Below, piece after piece: positions 50,661-63,269 of a stretch of DNA of 64,000 bases (positions are counted from its first letter, which is position 1; every line of letters begins with the position of its first letter). Position numbers and translations under genes: made by a program. The notes under the pieces are model-generated. The model was not told the origin of the DNA. It did not search any database and saw only the letters and a program-made list of their open reading frames with translations. Source of the stretch: Epiperipatus broadwayi (lineage: Eukaryota; Onychophora; Udeonychophora; Euonychophora; Peripatidae); the NCBI GenBank assembly GCA_028023455.1, contig JAQFVV010012490.1, positions 1,242,001 to 1,306,000 on the forward strand, given 5' to 3'.

Positions 50661-51424
50661 CCATTTGAATGCATGACTCGTCTAAAAATGAGAAGATTTG
50701 ATGTCACTCTAAATCGGCTACTTTTTATCCCACGTATACATATTATACGCCATTCGAAAGAAAATCAAAAGTTCTGTAAGATGGTGCCCTCTTCAGAAGT
50801 ATTTTACAAGTAAAAAATCAATAAAAATGACCATATATGCCAAACAAAACCAAAGCACCGCCTCCTCACCAACTTTTCTTGAATCTTATTGGCTGTCCCA
50901 CTTCTGTCAGAAAGGGAAATGGCTGCCAAAAAGTAAAAAGTTACGTTCGTTTTGATTTTTATTACGAAAATGATAAACGAATGTTTACAACATTTTAAAC
51001 AATATTTGAATTGAATTACAAATTATTATTGATAAAATAATACTAAAAATCAAATTATTTTAGAAAAATAGTTAAGATATTACCAAGAATTATTTATTTA
51101 TTGCTACATATTGATCGTAACATTAAAGTGAAAAAAAAAGATTGCTGCCACAATCTTTTTTGGTTGGTTGAATAGCGGTTACTTTTATTTCACCGCAATT
51201 GAATATTTTTTAAATTATAAATCAAATTTTATTTTTGAAAAGACTTTCGTTTGCTTTCGTAATCTGACAATTCAGTAATATACTTTTTACAAATGAAACT
51301 AACGTATTTATATTATTAAAAGTGATCTATTTTAACAATAGATTTTGTTAAAGTTGTGAGTTGGCCAATTACAAGTTTTGATTTTTAACTCATTCGGCCA
51401 ATTAAATAATAATCGTTGAAAGGG
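50661..51424. mobile_element. TTAA-flanked, piggyBac-like nonautonomous element (tentative)
   Basis: A 764-bp segment bounded by TTAA (50657-50660, 51425-51428). Its ends are partly inverted repeats: CCATTTGAATGCATGAC at the left and CCCTTTCAACGATTATT at the inverted right. It has more CpG and GC than its surroundings (CACCGCCTCCTCACC, GAATAGCGGTTACTTTT). TTAA targets with CCC/CCA ends suit piggyBac elements. There is no transposase ORF. TTAA is common in AT-rich DNA, so support is moderate. Confidence 0.45.
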
Positions 51425-51579
51425 TTAACAGACCACTCTTAATTATAATGTCTTTAAAATTAAAGCACAGATTTTAATTTTTTTTTCTTTAATAAATGAT
51501 TTAAAATATCATTCTCAATTATATATCTCACTTTTTAAAAAATGTCATTTTAAGGAATTACTTAAAAGAATTTATCAGC

Positions 51580-51755
51580 CACACTTTATATAAATACAAT
51601 GTGATACATTTATTTGTGATTCGTTGTGTACAAATAAAGTAGCATGCATATAATTAATCATCATTTCAATTCCTGCTGCACTTTATATAAATACATGATA
51701 CATTTATCTGTGGTTCCTGCATACAGATAGAGCAGCATATGTTTAAACTAATTCT
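51580..51755. repeat. Two direct repeats of about 75 bp
   Basis: CACTTTATATAAATACAATG at 51583 and CACTTTATATAAATACATGA at 51679 start two similar units. Each continues through GATACATTTAT, a TGTGATTC or TGTGGTTC motif and an AGCAGCAT or AGTAGCAT end. They are spaced by about 96 bp. Confidence 0.75.
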
Positions 51756-51942
51756 TCAGCAAGGATTCTTAGTGAGACAGGTATATTCCAGGATTGTCAT
51801 CATCGGGAAAGGTATAATAAGGTAATTGTTGATTTGCAGTGATCTCCCTTCTGTCTAGAATTTGATAGACTTTAGGCCAGCAAGCTATTTTCTAGAATGC
51901 ATTTGTAGCTATAAAACTGGAAGTTGACCCATTTATCTTCAT

Positions 51943-52332
51943 GTGAATTCAAACCCCACCATCATGAACTATAGAACAGCTGCTGAACTTGGCCCTTTGC
52001 CTTCCTTTAGATCTTCATGGGAGCTCTGTATAACTCTCCAAACACCAATTACAACAGCTAGCTATTCTGGCCAGCTAATTACTGCTAACTACAACAAAAA
52101 ACTAGCCAACTTATCTAATCTTTTTATCAACTCTTTTATAGTTAGATTGGGTGACAAAAATACATTAATTAAAAACTGTTTTTCTTATCTTTTCAAAAAA
52201 CCACTTTTAATCTTTTCAAAAGGAACTTTAAAGTTTTATCAAAAGTGTAATCTACAAAGATTTTTAAAAATAGATAATAGAAATGTTTACAATTATCAGC
52301 TCTATTTTATCATGAAACATGCTTGTTTTTAA
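51943..52332 (+). other. Unassigned 129-codon ORF
   Basis: Plus-strand ORF. The first 65 codons are compositionally balanced (MNYRTAAELGPLPSFRSSWE, QTPITTASYSGQL), the rest Phe/Lys/Asn-rich noise. No domain recognised and no splice or promoter context. It is probably a repeat remnant joined to random open sequence. Confidence 0.2.
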
Positions 52333-54020
52333 TTTCAAAATCAGAATACAATATTAATTAGACCATTTTACCTGTTTAAATTATAATAAAATTTTATTTT
52401 AAATCCAAAATTATTAAACGAATCCTTTACTGTGATTTTATTCCAGGAAAATGCAGAAAATATCTACAAAATTTTTACCTGTGTTTATTTCTACTTTTCC
52501 TTTCAACTTTATATATATATATATTTCTGCACACACACTATGTTATTGTGTGCCATGTAACACAAATGTTACAATATATATGCATATTTTTAATGGTGCA
52601 ATTCTATTAACACTATAATTCTGAAAATAATCTTATGAAAGTTGGCTAGTGTTTTTAATACTTTCGCATTAGTTTATTTTACCTTTTCCTATTAACTTGA
52701 ACAGAACAAGTTTGGTAGATTTACAAAATTCTATGGATAGAAATAAGGAATAGTATACATTGAAAATTACTCGAATCTTAATCTATAAATAAATTATTGC
52801 TTATTATTATTCATTAAATACTTTGTGAGATTTCAATTTTTGTTTGCATATATGCAAGCAGGTCAGAATATCAAGTCCATGATTTATTTCATCCAGTAGT
52901 AAATTCATGTGATCTTTTATTTGGTTAGATATAATAAATTAAATGTTGTTTTGGATGTATTATTAATCATTGAATTTTATGGATGGTTAACATAAAGTTT
53001 AAAAAAAATAAATAAAGAAAGTTTTGAAATCCTCTTAAGGTTAAATACACAGAATATCCTTGCATCCTTTCTGATGATACCCATCAAGTGGCACCCACAT
53101 AGTAATGATAACTATACTCAAATATAAAGTTTGGAATATTTTATTTACTCAATGTTATTATCCTTACCTCACATTACCAACATAAATACTAGAATACTTA
53201 AAAGTAAAGTCACATCTTAGTATAATAATCATAGCAATATACATTATATATAAAGCAATAAAAAAGATGTACAATGTTCCTGCTTTATATTCCTTTCTAC
53301 ATCTATCTTTTCTGAGAGAAGAAGACCAATTCTTGTGATTTGTTATTTTTCATTTCAAGTAAAGCTTTTACAATATTTTAACTCATTTTTATATAATCTA
53401 TTTCATTCTTATCTATGCGACATTTATCTTGTACATAAATTAAAACAATAGACAAAATTCACTCTATAATTTAAAAACCAAGTCAAAAAGGAAGTTTTAT
53501 ACAATAGAGCCTAAAAATAGAGTGGTATCATTTTATTTTTTCATGGTTTTTGACATTTACGTAACTCATTGGGTGGTAATTACTCCCACTTTTCAATTAC
53601 AAATATTTAAAAAGATTATAATTATTTATTATTATTTCTATCATACAAACCATATATTTGTGGATGATAAGTTCAAATGATGGTGCTAGTACTATAAAAA
53701 ATAATAAACAAAAACAAAATATAAACATGATTGCTATCTTCCAGATGAAATAAGCATCCAACAAAACCTAATTTCTTGAAAAAACAAATCAGAAAGAGAT
53801 AAACAAAAATAAGATAAAAAAAAAATTAAGAAATTATTATTGAGTACTATGTAAGATTATGAAAAAGTATTCAAATGTAAAAAAAAATAGTATATTTGAA
53901 AGCAAAATTGTTAACTGGTAAATTATAACTACTTATGAGAACTTTGTTATTGAAATGTAATAAATTAAAAGACATCATTAATATTGCTTCTTACTGGAAT
54001 AAATGTTAAAAATATAAAAT

Positions 54021-54122
54021 ACAACTTTAGTGCATTTTCGGCACTAAGCATTCATGACAAACATTTGAATACGACAATTGCTTTGCAAGAGTGCTCAGCA
54101 CCAAAAATACATTAAGGTTGTT
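54021..54122. repeat. Short palindromic repeat (about 100 bp)
   Basis: Left CAACTTTAGTGCATTTTCGG and right (inverted) CAACCTTAATGTATTTTTGG pair, continuing through CACTAAGCATTC and TGCTGAGCACTC. It is a possible small palindromic MITE with arms of about 40 bp. Confidence 0.7.
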
Positions 54123-57100
54123 TTTCTAATAAAAAAAATGCCTAAGAATAATATAAAAAGGAGGAAAATTAAGAGACTAGAAGAGATTCTACTAAGGATT
54201 TTCCTAACTAACACTATCAAATAATAGAAAATGATATAATTACATCAACTAATTGTTAATTATCAGATGATATGGAAAAAAAGATGATGGATTAATTCAT
54301 ACGCTCACTGCCACTTATGCAAAATAATGGTATCAATTAAAACTCAATATAAAAAAAAAAAAGAAGCAAGCTATTGATGACAAATGTTGTTCCTTCTTCA
54401 CATCTTTCTATATTAATTACCAAAGAAAAAATTTTTAAATAATGCTTCACACCTAGGAAATATTCACATTATAAGTAAAAATTACTCAAACACCTGATAT
54501 AAAATCTGCCAATATTTCTTTTAAAATATAAGCGTATTTCATTTATTTACATTAAATGACATAAACAAGTATTTAAGTGAAATTTTATTTGATTATTACT
54601 TCATGTACAAGCAAAAGGAGTATATGCATGTTATCAATACATGTACATACACAATGATAATCTATAAGTTCTATAATGTGCAGATTTTTCACCTCTTTAT
54701 TGACATTATTTGATAGCATGTACATACAGAACAAAAAAAAAAAAAAGGAAGCTATTTAAATAATTTTAAGAAAGAAAGATATTAAAGTAATTTAAATGAG
54801 AATTAAAGAATAAAGATTACAACAAATTCTAGTATCTCATATTGTTTTATTTGTTAATAATGATCGGATCTACATTTTTACTAGTATTACTTTATTAATA
54901 AATATGAATAATAGGGACATATCTATTAATATTCATTAAAACCTAAGTATTTAAATGTATTAGAATTTTTTGTCTTTCCTGAATTAAAAATTACTGAAAT
55001 ATATGCAGATAAAATAAATGGCAAATGGTTGTTACAATTTAATTATGTAATTAATAGAGAATAACTAGAATCAAATAAACATGACATCGTTCATTTATTA
55101 TTTCTCTTCATTTATCAATGAACATTTTAAGAAACTTGAGAGAGATACTGATCACAAACACCTATCATATTCAGTTTTTTTTTCATTGTTTTAAATGCTT
55201 TCAGTCTTTTTAATGTAACTAATTTCTTCACAAACATTTATCATTTCTATCTTCAATTATTGGGCAATTTTTGTGATGTTTCTTTCCACATTTTATTCTA
55301 TTAATATTAATTAAAATAATCTTTTCCTTTGCAATTCCTACATTCTTTTTCTAATCCTTTTCTTATGAATGTATGATTCACATCCCTATATAAGCTTTCT
55401 GCAGATATTTATCTTCTACAATTTCTAATTTCCCTATCTTTTTCACACTAATGTTTTATTCAATAATCTCATTGCTAATCCAAGATTTTTTATTTTATTT
55501 TTTTACTTTTTTCACTTTTCTTTTCTTACTGCAGCATCTTTTAGATTTTTCTTGAATAAATTCTATGTTTTATTAGAATTTTATTTTATCTAGTAATCGA
55601 TTATTATTTGATTTGATTTTTTTATCTAACAAATATATATATATATATAAACTTTCCCAAAATATTGTCTTTTAATTTATCAGTGGTTCATTTCTTTTTT
55701 GTCCTGGCTCCTTCTAATCTTTTACAAAATAATTTCAATTAATAAATCAAAAAATTATGAATCAAAATTATATCAGTGTCAGGATGACTGAATTTAAATC
55801 TACTCTGATTAGAATATATTTTGAGTGAAATTTATTATTATCATATTATCATTTTCTATCTCTAACCCATAATTTTCTAAAACTTCATCATTTTCTTTCT
55901 GTTCCATAACATAATTTGAATTTTCCATTTTTACTATTAAACATTCATTTTTTTTTTTTTTTCGATTTATTCATAAAGGATTGCTATTTCTTTATCATCA
56001 TGGTTACTACAGAGCAGGTAAATCAAGGATAAATACTAACAATGTATCATTTTTAAAAAAGTATTAGTGACAAAATTGTCTTGTTATTGAATATCTAAAT
56101 AATACTCTACATTTACTTCTATATACTCATATATTTTTCATTACTTTCATTATAATTAATCTATTTTGCTTCATATATTTCTACAATAATTCCACTTTTT
56201 GTTTTCATTTCTGACTGGAAATTTATCATTATTTTAGCTTATTTATATTTTTGCTATCTCACATACTAATCATTATTACAGTTTTTAATTGCTTAATTGC
56301 ACTGCTCAAACTGGAAATCCATCTTTCTATTGGACCAATTGTTTATTTTCTTTTTCCATTCACTACAACCATGTTTTAAAATTAAATTTTATTATTAAAA
56401 TATAATGACTTTTTAAAAAATATTTTTATAATGTATCTATTACTTATAGATTCAATGTTTTTTAAATTAATTTCATTATATTAAAGATTACAAGAGACTG
56501 CTAATGAGTAATGGTAATGAATTTTTTTTTGAGTTAGTGTATTAACTAATAAAGTACATATATATATACTGATAATTTGTTGTCAATATTAAATGTAATT
56601 ACAGAGCACCTAAAAATATCTTAATTTTATATAGGTCTTATTTTATGTATGTATAATTTTTAATTAATTATTAAACTTTTTGTTTCTAATTAAGAGTTCA
56701 TTATAATTTAGATGTAAAAGCAATAATCATTATTACAGTCATTAGAAATGCTATATGACACAACTCTAATGTATAAACAAATACTAGTAACATAAGTCAC
56801 TAAAAAGCAGATAAAAAAAAAAAAACTTTAATAAAATTTATACAAAATGATTATTAATATATATTATGAACTTTGTTTTACAAAATAGTCATCAGTTTAT
56901 AATTAATATATATATATTAAAGCAAAAAGTTAAAGGTTTTTCTTTACAATCTATATTTAAAGCATCTAGCTTATCACAAGTTCAAAGATTAGTTACTCTT
57001 TTTTTTAATAATATAATATTAATAATCTCTCAAAGTATACGATCTATAAAATTTTATGATGATTGAATAAGAATCATGAAATAATTGATAAATATACTCA

Positions 57101-57165
57101 ACGCATAGATAAGTAGAAGCATACACATACATATCTAGTGCAAAAATTTTTTGAATTATACATAC

Positions 57166-57300
57166 CTTCACATTTAAGACCTTGCCGAACGAGACCAAAC
57201 AACATCTCTCCACAAAAATCACAGAAAGTTGGTGTTTTATATGAATGCACAAACAGAGCATGAGGTTTAATGTGGTGATCATTATCTGAAGGTGTATTGG
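57166..57300 (-). CDS. PRKD: Protein kinase D, internal exon: N-terminal half of first C1 domain (C1a)
   Basis: Minus-strand exon of 135 bp. The acceptor (pyrimidine-rich tract ending TTTTAG) precedes 57300 and the donor GTATGT follows 57166; it enters in phase 1 (two bases complete a codon) and leaves with one base of a Gly codon. It encodes a short polar lead ([11 protein letters not shown]) and then the first half of a C1 zinc finger: [18 protein letters not shown], a [13 protein letters not shown] stretch, then CE. The first His and first three Cys of the H-x12-C-x2-C-x13-C-x2-C-x4-H-x2-C-x7-C pattern are present. C1 domains of protein kinase D bind diacylglycerol or phorbol ester and recruit the kinase to Golgi and plasma membranes. 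PHALFVHSY and [13 protein letters not shown] are typical of PKD C1a. The next exon downstream is 12.2 kb away; earlier exons lie outside the window. Confidence 0.95.
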
Positions 57301-58779
57301 CTAAAAGAAAACAAAATAATATTAAAAATTACTCAGAAGAATACAAACAAGAATTAAAAAATAATTAAAAACATCTTACGATAGTTTAAATTCATTGAAT
57401 AATAAAACATGTTTAACTTTTATTTTTTATCCATAAAAAAGGCTTTATCTCACCTGAATAAATTTATATTATTATATCTCAATGATAAGATTTCTTGATA
57501 AGTAAAAAAAAAAAAAAATCTAAACTATGTTAAAAAAAATTATAATCATGTAAATAATATATCAAATGCCAGATGGATAAAGATGTTGTTATACAAACAA
57601 ACTTTAATTAGTTAATGCAAAATAAACTGTATAAATTAACAACTAATAAAATATTATAATTAGTTCAAAAGTTATATGTGTGGGAGTATAGTAAATAATT
57701 AAAAATTATTTCCACTTGTGACATATCTTCTGTAAAATAATTGAAAGATATTTCAATGTTTATTGGTCATTACCATGTTACCATACTTAGACATAATACT
57801 TATAATTATGACAAAAAAGATCATATGATACTGTTAGATTTTGTATATTATTGATTAAAAAGTTTAATTTATAAACCATACTATATAATTTCGCTAAGTT
57901 GTAGAATTATTTGTGGATAATGGCAATTGAAATTTATACATAATTTAAAAGTACAGACTATGAATTGTCAGTCATTTTGAGTCTCTTTTAACCCTATGTA
58001 AATTATTACAGATAAATATGCAACTAATAAGCTTAAAAACATGCTTCTTAAAATTATTGTATTTTCCACAATATTTATGCTTTTTATATTGCACTGTTTA
58101 AGTAATAGAATGTTTTTATAGTTTAGGTTCATTATGGTCTCATTTGTCACATATTTTGTCTTTATAAATATACATAAATTTAAAATGAGTTCTGAGAAAC
58201 ATCATACAGTTCTCCTCAATAGGGAAAATTTCTCATCATTTGTACAAAATGAATTAGGTTATTTCAAATCTTCATATAGTATCTGAACCATCAACATAAA
58301 ATTTCTCTCAGATTATGAGAATTTCTCTCTGCCAAGGATTTAGTATTCCTCAAAATGTCTTTTAAATTCATCTTTTGACCTTGAAAACATTCTGCACAAT
58401 ATATTCAATAATGAAGATGAATGCCAACAAAATAACAAAAATCATAGACTATAAGTTTAAAAGAAATCATCAAAATAAAGATGATAATATATTTATTTAC
58501 ATTAGCATACATAACACATTATATACATTTGATGAATGCTCCTGCTTTGCTCATTATTCCCGTTTTGCAGGCACTTGTAAATGGTACCAGCTTATACTTT
58601 GGCAGAGTTGGTTGTGACTTCAGTAATTATGATGATTACCAACATTGACCAACCAGCAATTATCCATGCTCATATCCCTTCCTAACATTCTGCATTTACT
58701 AATGTGATCAAATAAGTTTGAATTGAAGGACAATTTCCTATAAATGGTAATACTCTGCACAGTTAAAAACTAACTATAG

Positions 58780-59115
58780 TCCTAACTATTCTTAAACTTG
58801 AATAAATAACTAAAAATTGTTTATACTCATAGTCTGACTCTGCACAGTCCTCATAAAGCCTTATCAGGGTATACACAAATAAAAATAAGACTGTGTGTGG
58901 TCTGTTTAAGTTACCTATCTGGCTATTTGCACCTACAGAGACTTGGTCTCTGGGATGACGTCCCTCGTGGAAGAAAAGTCACTATAACTTTTCCAACAGC
59001 CTTTTCTGTGGATCCTTTCTTCTTACATCCCACGATGCAACAGCAAGCAGCACCATTCACGAAGAGTAAGAAAAAGCTCTTGCTCTTTTCAGCACACACT
59101 ATTTATACATTTTGC
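58780..59115. other. GC-richer unassigned block, possible solo LTR
   Basis: Sequence complexity rises sharply: GAGACTTGGTCTCTGGGATG, GACGTCCCTCGTGG, CAACAGCAAGCAGCACC. On the minus strand a TATA-like TGTATAAATAGTGTGTG lies at 59092-59108. An 84-codon plus ORF (58897-59151) has no recognised domain. The composition and the TATA-like motif suit a solo LTR, but no second copy, border or TSD was found. Confidence 0.3.
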
Positions 59116-60123
59116 TGTTTAATATCTGGTATTAATTATTATAAAAGGTAATCGCTATTTACATTAGGTTACCCCCCCCCCCCAGCAATTCATCTTCCCC
59201 CAAATTATCAAGCTTTTAATTGCATCCATATACATTCCTTTCACCTGCAATTAGACTTTCAAATATTGATTATACTAACTCTTCCTTTTTATTCTTTTGT
59301 TTAATTAGTTTTAAAATAGTTTTCTGCTCTAATTAAACAATTACTATCTTTTTCTATACTTAAATCCATCAGACCTTTACTGCATTATTATTCACATTTT
59401 ATTTTATCTTTCAGCAATCTTTTTTTCATTGCTGTTAACTTACAATATCTTTCTATATTTAATATTCTTTTCATTTCTCTTTTTTCTGGAGTCACAAATC
59501 CTAGCTTTATAACTTATACAAATTACAGTTACTCAAGCAATATTTTTACCAATATATATATAACTTTGAAGATAAACTTTTATTGTTTAACTTCTATTTT
59601 ATCTTTAGTTGCATTCACACTATTGATAATCTACCCATGTTAATTTACTGTACCTAAATTCATATGCAATTGGCATGAACTTAATATTTACAAATTAGAA
59701 CTATTAGTACTTACAAATAAATCAAAGTTATGAATAATTCAAGTTTTAATAATTAATGCTAAATATATGCAAAAATTAAAAAAAAAGATTTTGTAGATTG
59801 GCATTGTCAGATGAGACAAATAGAGAATAGAAATCATTCATACATAGAATTATAACCAGGACCTATAGGTTTATACCTATAGCAGTAAAAATTTAAATAT
59901 GACAAAATTTATTATCTTATTATGTTTTGTAATATCTTTCCCAAAAAAAAATTATATTTTTGTTAAGAAATTACATAGGTATGTGAGTTCAATTAAAAAT
60001 TATGGAAAATTAAAAAAAACTTTTATTATATAAAATATGCATGTATGTGCATAAATACTGTAACTAGGAGGGCCATATGAAACTTAAAAAAGAGAGTATT
60101 AAAGAAAAATAGAACAAAACAAA

Positions 60124-60321
60124 AGCTCTGTTATTAAAACAGGCAAAACTCGCCATACAGTAGTGCCACATAGTGCCAAACAGAGTAATCAATGGATGCT
60201 AGAAGGCTTGTGCATAAAATCCCCATCTAGTGCCTACTCATCCAATATCCCCAAACTAGTTTCTGGTTTGTAGCCTTTGTCAGTTATCATGTGATGTAGT
60301 AGTGTTTTAGCTCTGTTATTA
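60124..60321. mobile_element. Foldback-family SINE-like element with 13-bp flanking direct repeat
   Basis: AGCTCTGTTATTA occurs at 60124-60136 and 60309-60321. Between them: AAACAGGCAAAACTCGCC, AGAGTAATCAATGGATGC, AGGCTTGTGCATAAAATCCC, ATCTAGTGCCTACTCATCC, CCAAACTAGTTTCTGG and TATCATGTGATG. It carries one family arm plus the CATGTGATG end. The left flank repeat overlaps sequence shared by other copies (GTTATTAAAACAGG), so the exact border is uncertain. Confidence 0.75.
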
Positions 60322-63075
60322 TTATTTAAGAGACTTATATAAAATATGGTTAATAAAGGATTATGATTTGCATTGATTATGGATAATAACCTGGTCAATA
60401 CTTAATGTGTGTGAGCACATAATGATAGATAAATGAATAATTAATAAAAATTGCACACATCAATATTTAAATACTTTATCATTTAAAAATTACTATTGTT
60501 ATTAATTATTGTTTAGAATAAATAATATAAAAGAATAATATGTTTGTTCTTGATTGTTAATAATTATTACTATTATCTATAAAATATTATTCTTTATATT
60601 TCTATTTATTGCAAATGAGTTTATTTAAAAACATGCTAGATAGAATTCAGAAAAATCAATAAAAGTTTCTTGAAAGAATTGCTTGATTTGTAAAAGAGTG
60701 AATTTTTTTAATTAAGAAGAAATGAAGAAACAGACATTGAACTGATTGACACAGCTAGTAAGGCTATCTGTGAATACCATAATTAAAAAACTTAACTGTG
60801 AATTATTATTTTAATAATTCAGAAGAATAGTGAGTTGGGGGGAGAGATCTACCTCTCATTTGTAGCTATATTTTCCAGGAAATTGAATAGAAAGCTTAAG
60901 CTGCTGAATAAGTGAATTGTATTAATAAATATCTCTCTTTAAAATTAATGGATACCATATATTTGTTATAATTATCAATCAACTAGAAAGCAAAAAGATA
61001 TATATAAAGTATTGATCAAAAACAAATAAGACATTTAAAGTTAATGGCTAGTATAATAATTCCATTCAATTATCATATTGGAAGCTTTGACATAGATTAT
61101 TTATGGGCCTAAACAGACATGCAAAGATAGTGATTTGAACAATTGATAATTATTATTCAATAGTTGACCATTCAGGCTAAATAAATAAATAAAAAAAGGT
61201 CATATTTTATTTTATAAAAAATATAATTTCACAAAGCATCTTAACTAAAAATATAATAATAATAACACTTTTATTTAACAAATATCAAAAAAAGTGTGTA
61301 CAAATTAATGATGATATATGCATATGTGAACCTATTATAAAGTTATGAGAGTTACATATTACTTTCGTTAAATCTTTATTTTTATTTATATGATAGACAT
61401 ATAAAATATTTAATAAAGGAATATGATTATAAATATTAACTTTTGCTAGACATTAAATATGTTTAACTTGAAGCAGAGAGTAAACAAATTCATGTGATTA
61501 TTGTAATTATCGTATAATAGTAAACTATAATAAAAATGGTTAGAAATAATATTATTTTATAATATTACATAAGTTTATATCTTAACGTAAATGATTTTTT
61601 TAAAGGTTGTAAAATTTATTATTGGAAATAAAAAAAAGTCTATAAGTATTAATTTATTATTATTTCTTTAGTATTTTAATTATTATATTCATATTGTATA
61701 TTATGTATAATAAAGTTAGTAATTAATATCAATTGCCATGATGTCCTTGATGTCAAAATTTTATTCATACATCAATTTTATTTTGAAGTTAATGCAAAAT
61801 CTGTCAGTGATAGATGTTGCATTGGGTTTATTGCATCTATTCATCATATTAATCATATTTTAAGGTTTTAATGCAAAACTTTAAACATTCAGATCATGTA
61901 CTTGCACATTTACTACAGCTGTAAGATCATTGTAACCAGTCAAAATGAGATCCATATAAATAAATCATCTAGCTTGCATAATAATCATCATTATTAACTT
62001 ATAAATTTTTGCAGAAAGCTATATTCAATTAATTTATTTTTATTGTTACAATTTTTGGCTTCCCTACATTAAGGGCTTAGATAAACTTATACTCATAAGA
62101 GTTAGAAGAGTACCATACTTTTATATCTTTACAATTTTTGGCAGCCTAATTATAGGATCAGTAAACTTCTACCTTAAGAGAAAAAAGCACTATTACAATT
62201 TTGACTTCCCAAAGTTAGAAGTCTTGATGGAGTGTATTATATAATTGATATTTTACAGTTTTTTAAAAATGAAAATATTAGTAGAGGATGTGTAATATGA
62301 AAGGAATTAAATAAATTTGATGACCCAATGAGGAATTTAGTATTGTAAATTTATTGTCTAGTCTGTTGATAGTGACACTAAACATGATAATAAATTGGAA
62401 GTAAAACTATGTTACCATGAAGATTCTTTATTATATGTGAAATAAATTCATATATAAATGAATATAAGGGCATTTTTATATGGAAGAGGTGTTAGACTAA
62501 AATATGTCAGATATGGATAGACAACTTGTGATATTATATGCATAAGAAAATGTTTGCAAGTATTGATAAAATTCCAGATGATAAATGCCTAGACTAGTCA
62601 ATAAAGTGTAGATACTAGAGATATAATTCCTGGTTTTTGTATTTATAATTATTCATGTACTAGGGGTAGATTACCTAGTTTTACTATGTAATGGATTATC
62701 CCAGGAATGCAATTCCTAGTGGTCCATATGTATATTTATTTACTAAATGTAGAATGCTCCTTGTTGCTATTTAGAAAATTGTATCAGTGAATTCAGATGA
62801 TGGTTAGTTATTCTTATGTCATTTTAAATAAGATACAAATGATGCATTTATTGTTATATTTTAAATAAAGGGATTGTCAAAGAACAATATTTTTATTGAT
62901 GGCATCACCATAAGTGAATATGAGATTTATTGAGTCTAATGAAGAAATAAAATTTTGTGAAAGATGATAATACACTTGTGAAAAAAAAAATTACAGTGAA
63001 ACGATGAAACAAATCAAGAAAAAAAAAAAATGAAAAGAGACTATACCATGGAATAAAATTTTTATTTGGGAGGTT

Positions 63076-63130
63076 TCAACAATAACAACAACAACAACAA
63101 CAACAAAAAAAAAACAGAAAAAAAAAAAAG
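63076..63130. repeat. (ACA)n / poly-A low-complexity run
   Basis: Repeated CAA units run into two A-runs. It lies about 150 bp upstream of the coiled-coil pseudo-ORF. Confidence 0.9.
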
Positions 63131-63269
63131 TTAATAGTAAAAAAATATAAAGAAATTTGAAGAGAGATATACTTATTTTAAAATATATTCATTCAGTTCC
63201 GATTGGAATTTATAGTTGATATGAGAATAGATTTTGACCTCATTATTGTGTTAAGTTATTGATCATAAA

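Larger units (their letters stand above)
44993..57165 (-). other. PRKD intron, 12.2 kb, splitting the C1a domain
   Basis: AT-rich intron. Listed separately are a foldback SINE-like copy (47.3 kb), a hairpin (48.6-49.0 kb), degenerate tandem repeats (49.9-50.6 and 51.58-51.75 kb), a TTAA-flanked element (50.66-51.42 kb) and a small palindrome (54.0 kb). At 45519-45560 the GTTTAAATAAACCTC motif of the 39.2-39.7 kb repeat recurs. I see nothing recognisable in 45560-47310, 49020-49890, 52340-54020 and 54130-57165 except homopolymers and a (TA)n run at 55630-55650. Confidence 0.9.
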
